From JBHIDJ01 sp046760105 (GTDB lineage: Bacteria > Pseudomonadota > Gammaproteobacteria > Acidiferrobacterales > SPGG2): a DNA stretch of 26,372 bases. Positions within the stretch are counted from its first letter, which is position 1, and each line of letters starts with the position of its first letter. The DNA lies in assembly GCA_046760105.1 (NCBI GenBank), contig JBHIDJ010000034.1, positions 1 through 26,372 on the forward strand, read 5' to 3'. Of the stretch, positions 1 through 5,853 are shown one piece after another. Below the pieces are notes generated by a model that saw nothing but the letters and a program-made list of their open reading frames with translations, did not search any database and had not been told where the DNA came from. Made by a program: the position numbers and the translations under genes.

Positions 1-114
1 CTCGAGTTCGCCGATATCGGCTACGTCCTGGTCGATGGGGAGATTGCCATAGCGGGATCCGGCGACGAGCTACTCGAGAACCCGGCTGTAGGTCGGTTAT
101 TTCTCGGGGGTTAG
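1..114 (+). CDS. livF: Branched-chain amino acid ABC transporter ATPase, C-terminal fragment (LivF-type)
   Basis: The window opens inside this gene; 37 codons remain in frame 1 before TAG at 112-114. The readable end (YVLVDGEIAIAGSGDELL, then NPAVGRLFLGG) is the usual C-terminal tail of LivF ATPases: a beta-hairpin carrying the GxI/xxGxxxEL pattern, then a short helix ending in YLG or FLG. LivF would be one of two ATPases powering an importer for hydrophobic amino acids or related acids. The second, complete livF of this window at 13597 ends in the same pattern (VLSKGRVVAAGTSEELS), so two separate Liv systems flank the catabolic genes between them. Only the C-terminus is visible, so the substrate cannot be judged. 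Confidence 0.8.
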   Translation, partial: LEFADIGYVLVDGEIAIAGSGDELLENPAVGRLFLGG

Positions 115-115
115 A

Positions 116-203
116 GAGTCTGGAGTCTTGAGTCCGTAGTCTTGAGTCTCAAAGTCGGACTGCTACCCCTCGGCCCTTGACTCACGATTCATAGTTCTTG
201 GTT
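116..203. repeat. Period-7 intergenic array A (inverted arms)
   Basis: Five consecutive 7-mers fill 116-150: gagtctg, gagtctt, gagtccg, tagtctt, gagtctc. After a 28-base spacer the opposite orientation appears at 179-199: gactcac, gattcat, agttctt. The right arm runs into the stop codon of the minus-strand YbaK gene (189-191). The array fills the whole gap between the livF stop and the YbaK stop. It shares period and inverted-arm layout with the other arrays of this window but has its own unit. Confidence 0.7.
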
Positions 204-698
204 TCTCTTTTGCGGCTCTGTGGCCAAGTCCTCAATCACCGTGGTTTCCGGTGTCTGCAGGAAGATCTCGGGCGCGACCTTTATCTTGCTGAATCGATTG
301 CCACCACCGAGAATAACGTAGTCCTGCTGCATCACCCGCTGGTCCACCCATAGCGGGAGATCTGCGGGAAGCGCGAGCGGTGTGACGCCACCGAGCTCCA
401 TACCGGTAATCGCCTTGGTCTCCTCGGCCGAGGCGAAAGACACGCGGCGCGCACCGAGCCGCTTGCGCACCACTTTATTCACATCGAGGCGGGTAGTCGC
501 GAGCACGACACAACCCACGAAGCGCTCCCCACCCGTTTTGCCCTTGACGATGATCGTGTTGGCAGAGAGCGCGAGTGGATAGCCGTAATGCTCGCAGAAG
601 ACCGCGGTATCCGCGAGCTCCGGATCACAGGGAATTATTTCGTACGCAAGACCCGAATCGTCCAAAACCTTGCGTATCACAGCTTCGGTCGCTGTCAC
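189..698 (-). CDS. YbaK/ProX-type aminoacyl-tRNA deacylase
   Basis: This is a YbaK/EbsC-domain protein, a family that hydrolyses mischarged aminoacyl-tRNAs such as Cys-tRNA(Pro) or Ala-tRNA(Pro) in the cytoplasm. The family pattern runs through the protein: PELADTAVFCEHYG near the N-terminus, then SANTIIVKG with the conserved Lys, the VNKVVRKRLGARRVSFAS helix, EETKAITGMELGGVTP, and a C-terminal LGGGNRFSKIKVAP. The frame is open up to an ATG at 827, but the 43 residues from there match nothing in the family and leave only 15 bp to palA. I chose the GTG at 698 (GTG at 701 is equivalent), which gives 169 aa, close to the usual 160-180. A TATAAT hexamer at 730-735 on the minus strand lies just upstream and fits a promoter for this shorter form. 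The gene is divergent from palA. The family call is secure; the tRNA specificity is unknown. Confidence 0.85.
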   Translation of the reverse strand: MTATEAVIRKVLDDSGLAYEIIPCDPELADTAVFCEHYGYPLALSANTIIVKGKTGGERFVGCVVLATTRLDVNKVVRKRLGARRVSFASAEETKAITGMELGGVTPLALPADLPLWVDQRVMQQDYVILGGGNRFSKIKVAPEIFLQTPETTVIEDLATEPQKRNQEL

Positions 699-842
699 CA
701 CGGCAAGCGTTCCGGCGAGAGAAGAAAGAATTATAGATATATCTTCCGTACAGGATCCATTCTGAAGGCATGTCACCGATACGCTATCCCGTGTCCTCCG
801 TAGTATGATGATTTTCTTGAATGCCAAAGGGGGAAAGCGCCC

Positions 843-1715
843 ATGTCTAAGGCCGCACAGCTACGAGCAAATTTCAACGAGCTTCCTCTGACTCCCATCA
901 TCGGAGCCCACAACCCCCTAAGCGCAAAGCTGGCTGAACAGGCTGGATTCTTAGGTATTTGGGCGAGCGGCTTCGAACTATCAGCTGCCTTCGGCATACC
1001 GGACGCTAGCTTGATTTCAATGACACAACATCTAGACATGGCCCGTGCTATTAATGACGCCGTCAGTATCCCTGTCGTCGCCGATGTCGACACCGGCTAT
1101 GGGAATGCGATCAACGTCATGTACGCGGTGGAGAAATACGAAGCCGCCGGTATGGCGGCGGTGGTCATTGAGGACAAGCAGTTTCCCAAAGACACGAGCT
1201 TGCTAGCCGGGGGTCGCCAGGAGCTGCTTTCGATCGAGGAATTTCAGGGCAAAATCGCGGCCGCGGTGGCTGCACGGCGAGACCGCGATTTTATGATCAT
1301 TGCCCGTGTCGAGGCGCTCATTGCCGGCCACGGGCAGGCGGAAGCAAAATGTCGGGCTGAACACTATGTCGACGCCGGCGCCGACGCGGTATTGATTCAC
1401 TCTAAGTCGAAAACGCCGGACGAGATCGTTGAGTTCGTAAACGTGTGGCAACGCGAAACCCCGATCGTGATCGTTCCGACTGCCTACCCGCAGCTCACCG
1501 AAAAAGACATTATTGCATTGAAGAAAATAAAAATGGTCATATACGGCAATCACGGCATCCGTGCAGTGGTTACCGCATTGGAACAGGTATTCGGCCAAAT
1601 CCGAAATGATGAGGGTATTTACAACGTCAATAAGACCATCGTTCCGGTGGCACGTGTATTTGAGCTTCAGGGTGTACCGCAGATGAAGGAGAACGAAAAG
1701 AAATATCTTCGTTAG
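843..1715 (+). CDS. palA: Phosphonopyruvate hydrolase (PEP mutase/isocitrate lyase superfamily)
   Basis: The enzyme should cleave the C-P bond of phosphonopyruvate to give pyruvate and phosphate in phosphonoalanine breakdown. At 290 aa it fits a single TIM-barrel domain. The metal-binding motif is DVDTGYGN (Asp81, Asp83), and the catalytic loop EDKQFPKDTS spans 110-119. PEP mutases carry EDK-x5-NS here. Phosphonopyruvate hydrolase of Variovorax sp. Pal2 has Thr118 instead of Asn, and this protein also has Thr at residue 118. GRQEL, IEEFQGKIAAA, ARVEALIAG and VPTAYPQLTE also follow the hydrolase. The ATG at 843 has the ribosome-binding site AAGGGGG at 827-833. No palB transaminase is in the window; it could lie outside it. 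2-methylisocitrate lyase is excluded because its KKCGH loop is absent. The motif comparison is from memory of the family, not from an alignment. Confidence 0.85.
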   Translation: MSKAAQLRANFNELPLTPIIGAHNPLSAKLAEQAGFLGIWASGFELSAAFGIPDASLISMTQHLDMARAINDAVSIPVVADVDTGYGNAINVMYAVEKYEAAGMAAVVIEDKQFPKDTSLLAGGRQELLSIEEFQGKIAAAVAARRDRDFMIIARVEALIAGHGQAEAKCRAEHYVDAGADAVLIHSKSKTPDEIVEFVNVWQRETPIVIVPTAYPQLTEKDIIALKKIKMVIYGNHGIRAVVTALEQVFGQIRNDEGIYNVNKTIVPVARVFELQGVPQMKENEKKYLR

Positions 1716-1890
1716 TCGTGAGACGTTAACCGTGAGTCGTAACTGCTTAACCCAAAGACCAGACTTATGGATATAAAATCTCTGTACGTGTTTCCGTCGA
1801 GTACTTGTGGCGCCGACCTTACGGTTCACCGCCACTAATCAGGCACCACAGTGCACGACCTACGACTAACGACTAACGATTAACGACTAA
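1712..1890. repeat. Period-7 intergenic array B (inverted arms around a promoter-like spacer)
   Basis: The left arm at 1712-1753 reads as six 7-mers: ttagtcg-type units beginning in the palA stop codon, then tgagacg, ttaaccg, tgagtcg, taactgc, ttaaccc. The right arm at 1863-1890 is four near-perfect units: cgactaa, cgactaa, cgattaa, cgactaa. The right unit is the reverse complement of ttagtcg, so the arms face each other. The 109-base spacer holds a TATAAA box at 1772-1777. Confidence 0.85.
1772..1777 (+). promoter_or_regulatory. Possible -10 box for the monooxygenase gene
   Basis: TATAAA matches the sigma-70 -10 consensus at five of six positions and lies about 130 bases before the GTG at 1908. 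The best upstream -35 (TTAACC at 1747-1752) has a 19-base spacer and is weak. This is a tentative call. Confidence 0.25.
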
Positions 1891-1907
1891 CAACCAAGGA
1901 GAAAACT

Positions 1908-2198
1908 GTGAGCCACTTCGCTATCATCGTTACCATCAAACTGAAACCTGGAACCGCCGATGAGTTTCGGCAACGAATTGTCACTAATGCTGCAGCATCG
2001 AGGCAAGAGCCGGATTGTCACCGTTTCGATGTACTCGTCTCTAAGGACGATGAAAACACCTTGTTTTTCTACGAAGAGTACACCAATCCGGAGGCACTCG
2101 AAGCGCACCGTACTACCCAGCACTTCAAAGCCTTCAGGGAAGCCACGGATGACATGGTACTCGAACGCCAGATCCAGCGCTGCTCAGTCATAAGCTGA
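1908..2198 (+). CDS. YgiN-like antibiotic-biosynthesis-monooxygenase-family protein
   Basis: This 96-aa protein has the ferredoxin-like ABM fold. It starts with a first strand (FAIIVTIKLKPG), a helix (TADEFRQRIVTNAAAS), the central pair around CHRFDVLVS and TLFFYEEYTN, and then the family signature PEALEAHRTTQHFKAF with its conserved His. Members are cofactor-free quinol or aromatic monooxygenases or signal-degrading enzymes (YgiN, LsrG) that act as dimers. The start is GTG with a strong ribosome-binding site AAGGAG at 1896-1901, six bases upstream, which fixes the start. The gene stands alone between array B and the convergent racemase-family gene. Its substrate cannot be inferred. Confidence 0.8.
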   Translation: MSHFAIIVTIKLKPGTADEFRQRIVTNAAASRQEPDCHRFDVLVSKDDENTLFFYEEYTNPEALEAHRTTQHFKAFREATDDMVLERQIQRCSVIS

Positions 2199-2236
2199 GC
2201 GTGTCCACTACGGCGAATTCTTGGTCTGCGGTCCGT

Positions 2237-2896
2237 TTATCCACCCAGCAGTGAGCGTAATCTCCTGACTGCAGAATCTGGACTCGTCAAAACGCGTCGA
2301 CCCGGGATGTCGGCAATGGCGGCGCGCGCTCTGGCCATCGAGAACTGCGCAAGCACAAGCACGTCGCATGCGATGAGACGTTCTGCGGCGTGCGCGATGA
2401 AGGCGTCGTGCTCTTGCACGCGACCGGTGCGCAACGCATCCATGGCACCGGGAACGTGGTGAATCTCGATCACAGGTGAAAGGCCCCGACGTGCCGCCGC
2501 CGATTCCAGCTCTGTGCGCAGCGAGGCCATTGTTGGGGGAAAGCTTGCGAGCGCGGCGATACGCGCTCCCGAGGACAAGGCCTCCACGATCATCGCTTCA
2601 TCGGGTTTGAGCACCGGGATCGTCACTGCCTTTTTCGCTTCCTCGATGGCCAAGCCGAAACCGGAGCAGGTAAACAAAATGCCAGCGGCCCCACAACCAG
2701 CCGCATAACGCGTGAGGTTCACCATCCGATCCGTAAAGTCTGCGTCGAGTCTACCCAACTCGACCAGGTCTTCGCTCAGCGAATCGTCAGTTAAGTTCAC
2801 CGTTCTCGCCTCCGGCCACAAGCGAGCAAACGCATCCCAGACCGGCTCGTGCGCTAGCGCTGTGGCATGGATCAGGGCAATGCGCGGTGATGACAT
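2237..2896 (-). CDS. Asp/Glu-racemase-family protein
   Basis: The fold is that of the aspartate/glutamate/hydantoin racemase superfamily, a duplicated alpha/beta domain. Recognisable stretches are RIALIHATALAHEP at the N-terminus, TVNLTDDSLSEDL (33-45), FTCSGFGLAIEE with the first catalytic Cys at 77, PVLKPDEAM (94-102) and DVLVLAQFSMARA (178-190). The second catalytic Cys of true racemases would fall in this last stretch, where Gln184 stands instead. The enzyme may therefore be a one-cysteine isomerase, decarboxylase or lyase-like member. The frame is open upstream to 3175, but only the ATG at 2896 gives the family N-terminus (219 aa). It is divergent from hcmB with 90 bases between them, so the two may share a control region. 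Substrate unknown. Confidence 0.75.
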   Translation of the reverse strand: MSSPRIALIHATALAHEPVWDAFARLWPEARTVNLTDDSLSEDLVELGRLDADFTDRMVNLTRYAAGCGAAGILFTCSGFGLAIEEAKKAVTIPVLKPDEAMIVEALSSGARIAALASFPPTMASLRTELESAAARRGLSPVIEIHHVPGAMDALRTGRVQEHDAFIAHAAERLIACDVLVLAQFSMARARAAIADIPGRRVLTSPDSAVRRLRSLLGG

Positions 2897-2986
2897 AGGT
2901 TCTAAGCTCAAGAGCCGGCGGTTGCTCCGCTGCCCAAATTGCCATAGTCTGCAGTCGCGAGCGATTAACTCAGCCCCTGCAGTCGA

Positions 2987-3424
2987 ATGGCAAATCCCGG
3001 ACAAAGCCAGAGAAGCGACGCGTCGATTATACGCATACTGATCGCCAAGGTCGGACTCGACGGCCACGATCGTGGCGTAAAAATTGTCGCCCGCTGCCTG
3101 CGCGACGCCGGCATGGACGTCATTTACACGGGCCTGCACCGAACCCCCGAAGAAGTGGTCGACACCGCAATTCAAGAGGACGTCGACATTATCGGCGTGA
3201 GTCTACTATCCGGCGCCCATATGACGATCTTCCCGCGATTGATCGAGCTGCTGAAGGACAAGGGCGCCGAGGACATCATCCTTGTGGGTGGTGGTGTGAT
3301 GCCGGAGGAGGATGTGGCGGCGCTAAAAGGAATGGGTGTCGCCGAAGTTTTGCTCCAAGACACATCGCCCAACGTGATCGTCGACACCATGCGCCGTCTG
3401 GTGGCCGAACGCGGTCAACGCTAA
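2987..3424 (+). CDS. hcmB: 2-Hydroxyisobutyryl-CoA mutase, small B12-binding subunit
   Basis: This 145-aa protein is a free-standing cobalamin-binding domain, the small subunit of a two-subunit acyl-CoA mutase. It carries DGHDRG at 25-30, whose His27 should replace dimethylbenzimidazole as lower cobalt ligand, SLLSGAH at 72-78, and the glycine loop VGGGVMPEED at 100-109. Methylmalonyl-CoA mutase small domains usually read FGPGT after the last strand; this one has EVLLQDTSPNVIVDTMRR, the form I associate with HcmB proteins. It comes first in the cluster, 26 bases before the ligase gene. The ATG at 2987 lacks a clear ribosome-binding site, and about the first 12 residues are not conserved. It should form a heterotetramer with the product of 5850-7550. 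Confidence 0.85.
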   Translation: MANPGQSQRSDASIIRILIAKVGLDGHDRGVKIVARCLRDAGMDVIYTGLHRTPEEVVDTAIQEDVDIIGVSLLSGAHMTIFPRLIELLKDKGAEDIILVGGGVMPEEDVAALKGMGVAEVLLQDTSPNVIVDTMRRLVAERGQR

Positions 3425-3450
3425 ACGGGTATACGTTCGAAACGCGAGTT

Positions 3451-4875
3451 ATGGAGTTCTGGTCCTTCCCACCTCGATACGATCGTGACTACCTGCCCGA
3501 TGCGACAAGCCGTTACTGGTTTCCGCAACGCGAGACCATGCCGGCCGGTGAGCGCGAAAGGGCGATCGCCGAGCGGTTGCGCGCTGTCATGCACTATGCC
3601 TATGAACACGCGCCCTTCTACCGACGGAAATGGGATGAGGCGGGTGTTCATCCGGAGCACATCCATTCGCTCGAGGATTTCGAGCGCGTGCCGGTTGTGA
3701 CGAAGCAGGAACTGCGCGACGCTCAGGCCCGGGTCGCACCGTTCGGCGACTACCTATGCATCCCCCCGTCGGAAGTACACCACATCCACGGAACCGGCGG
3801 CACAACCGGTCGGCCCACCGCCTTCGCCATTGGCCGTCACGATTGGGAAACGATTGCGGAAAACCATGCTCGCGTAATGTGGGGCATGGGCCTTAGACCT
3901 GGTGACGTGGTGTTCATTGCCGCGATCTTCAGTCTGTACATGGGTTCCTGGGGCACGTTGCTCGGTTCGGAACGTCTGGGTGCTAAATGTTTTCCGTTCG
4001 GCGCGGGCGTCCCCGGCATGACGGCACGCGCCGCTGACTGGCTCAAGACAATGAAGCCAGCCGCCTTTTACAGTACCCCATCTTACGCCCTGCACCTCGC
4101 TGAAGTAGCAGAGGCGGAGAAGATCAATCCCCGTGAGTTCGGTCTTAAGTTGATGTTCTTCTCCGGCGAGCCTGGCGCGTCCATTCCCGGTATTCGCACC
4201 CGCATTGAAGAGGCCTTCGGAGCCAAGGTGATCGACTGCGGCACCATGGCGGAGATGACGCCGTGGATGAACGGCGCCGGTAGCTGGGAAGCGTGCGATG
4301 GCATGCTGCTTTGGCAGGATATTGTTTACGCGGAAGTGTGCGACCCGAAAACATGCCATCGCGTTCCCTACGGCAGTCGCGGCACCCCCGTGTACACCCA
4401 TCTCGAGCGCACCTCGCAGCCGATGATCCGATTGTTGTCAGGTGACCTCACACACTGGGTAGACGAGCCAAACCCATGTGGGCGCACCTATCCGCGATTG
4501 CCAAAGGGGATCTACGGGCGCATCGACGACATGTTTACCATTCGGGGCGAGAACATCTACCCCAGTGCAATCGATGCGGTCCTCAACAAGCTACCCCACT
4601 ATGGTGGTGAACATCGGATCATCATCTCGCGCGAGCACGCGATGGACGAGCTATTGGTGCAGATTGAGGGAAAGCCGGAGGTGTATGCTGGCGGTGAGCA
4701 GACTCAGACTGCGCTAAAGCAAAAGGCGGAAAACGATCTTAGGCGTACCCTGGGTGTGCGTGCCAAGGTTCAGGTCGTGCCGCTGGACTCGATGCCGCGC
4801 ACAGATTTCAAGGCGCGTCGCGTGGTCGATGACCGCGATTTATTCAAGACCCTCAATAAAGCATTGGACGATTAG
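3451..4875 (+). CDS. hcl: Acyl-CoA ligase, phenylacetate-CoA-ligase-like; probable 2-hydroxyisobutyryl-CoA ligase
   Basis: This is an ANL-superfamily AMP-forming ligase that makes an acyl adenylate and then the CoA thioester. Motifs in order are: the phosphate loop GTGGTTGRPT (114-123), YSTPSYAL (207-214), DCGTMAEM at the adenine pocket (262-269), GD at 331-332, the hinge GRIDDM (356-361), RGENIYPS (365-372), and PRTDFKARR near the C-terminus with Lys454 as catalytic candidate. RGENIYPS and the 474-aa length place it in the PaaK-like group. The substrate call is contextual: the gene lies between the mutase subunits, three bases before the chaperone gene. It should supply 2-hydroxyisobutyryl-CoA or a close analogue to the mutase. 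The sequence alone cannot exclude another small branched or hydroxy acid. Confidence 0.75.
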   Translation: MEFWSFPPRYDRDYLPDATSRYWFPQRETMPAGERERAIAERLRAVMHYAYEHAPFYRRKWDEAGVHPEHIHSLEDFERVPVVTKQELRDAQARVAPFGDYLCIPPSEVHHIHGTGGTTGRPTAFAIGRHDWETIAENHARVMWGMGLRPGDVVFIAAIFSLYMGSWGTLLGSERLGAKCFPFGAGVPGMTARAADWLKTMKPAAFYSTPSYALHLAEVAEAEKINPREFGLKLMFFSGEPGASIPGIRTRIEEAFGAKVIDCGTMAEMTPWMNGAGSWEACDGMLLWQDIVYAEVCDPKTCHRVPYGSRGTPVYTHLERTSQPMIRLLSGDLTHWVDEPNPCGRTYPRLPKGIYGRIDDMFTIRGENIYPSAIDAVLNKLPHYGGEHRIIISREHAMDELLVQIEGKPEVYAGGEQTQTALKQKAENDLRRTLGVRAKVQVVPLDSMPRTDFKARRVVDDRDLFKTLNKALDD

Positions 4876-4878
4876 GTT

Positions 4879-5853
4879 ATGTCCGCGCCAAAGCCGTTGC
4901 TGGAAACAGTCGCCAAGGTTCTCGACGGGCACATACGTACTATCTCTCGCCTGATCTCGCGTGCCGAGGCGGGTGAGCCGGAATGCCGTTCGCTACTGGC
5001 GGAGATCTATCGGCACACCGGACACGCTCACGTGATCGGGATCACCGGTGTACCCGGGAGCGGGAAATCGACGCTGGTGCGCGAGCTCGCACGTGCGGCT
5101 CGCAAGCGACAACGCAAAATAGGCATCATTGCTATCGACCCGTCGAGTCCCTATTCCGGGGGCTCGATCTTGGGCGACCGCATTCGGATGAACGAGCTTA
5201 CCGGCGATCCAGGTATATTCATCCGCAGCATGGCGACCCGCGGCGTGCTCGGTGGGCTTGCCCGCGCTAGCCTTGATGCCGTGGATCTGCTCGATGCGGC
5301 AGGTTTCGATATGATCCTGCTGGAGACCGTCGGCGTCGGTCAGGACGAAGTCGATGTGGTCCAGGCGACACATACCACCGTGGTCGTATCGGCCCCGGGT
5401 CTCGGCGACGACGTTCAGGCGATAAAGGCAGGCATTCTCGAGATCGCCGATATTCACGTCGTCAGCAAATGCGATCGGGTGGATGCAAACAAGACGGTTG
5501 CAGACCTTAAAGGAATGCTTAATCTTGGTGTACGCTCCGGCAGCGCGACGGGCTGGCAACGGCCGGTGGTACGCACCTCGGCGGAAACTGGAGAAGGCAT
5601 CGGCGAACTGCTTGTCGCTATTGAGCGTCACCGCGAACATCTCGAACAATCCGGAGAGGTAGCGAAACGTCGGCAACGTACCGCCGAGATGCGCATGTTG
5701 AAGACCGCCGAAGACATTCTACGCGTTCGATTCATCGGCCGGGGTGACGGCGCCGCAGCCGAGCTGCTCGAGCGCGTAATGGCACGCAATTTAGACCCGC
5801 ACACGGCGGCGCTTCGTCTCATCGCCGCCCTCAATGAAGGTGAGAAGTCATGA
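4879..5853 (+). CDS. meaH: MeaB/ArgK-type G-protein chaperone of the acyl-CoA mutase
   Basis: This 324-aa SIMIBI-class GTPase protects and reloads B12-dependent acyl-CoA mutases. Walker A is GVPGSGKST (57-65). The family blocks AIDPSSPYSGGSILGDRIRM, FIRSMATRG, the switch-like ETVGVGQDEVDV and the base-recognition element VSKCDRVD follow. The last is SKCD where the family usually has NKAD, a conservative variant. A C-terminal helical dimerisation arm (REHLEQSGEVAKRRQ onward) completes it. It starts three bases after the ligase stop, and its own stop overlaps the mutase start (ATGA at 5850-5853), so the three genes are almost certainly co-transcribed. Because the partner looks like HcmA, I use the meaH name found in hcm clusters. 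Confidence 0.88.
   Translation: MSAPKPLLETVAKVLDGHIRTISRLISRAEAGEPECRSLLAEIYRHTGHAHVIGITGVPGSGKSTLVRELARAARKRQRKIGIIAIDPSSPYSGGSILGDRIRMNELTGDPGIFIRSMATRGVLGGLARASLDAVDLLDAAGFDMILLETVGVGQDEVDVVQATHTTVVVSAPGLGDDVQAIKAGILEIADIHVVSKCDRVDANKTVADLKGMLNLGVRSGSATGWQRPVVRTSAETGEGIGELLVAIERHREHLEQSGEVAKRRQRTAEMRMLKTAEDILRVRFIGRGDGAAAELLERVMARNLDPHTAALRLIAALNEGEKS

Noticed and set aside
189..827. Long form of the YbaK gene starting at the ATG at 827
   Set aside because: The extra 43 residues lack family similarity, no ribosome-binding site precedes that ATG, and a TATAAT box lies inside the extension. It remains possible.
843..1715. PEP mutase or 2-methylisocitrate lyase
   Set aside because: The loop has Thr118 instead of the mutase Asn, and the lyase KKCGH loop is absent. 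No phosphonate biosynthesis genes accompany it.
1863..1890. CRISPR repeats
   Set aside because: Units are 7 bases, contiguous, without spacers, and no cas genes are present.
2237..3175. 312-residue version of the racemase-family gene
   Set aside because: The first 93 residues run antisense through the hcmB start and have no family match. The ATG at 2896 gives the family N-terminus.
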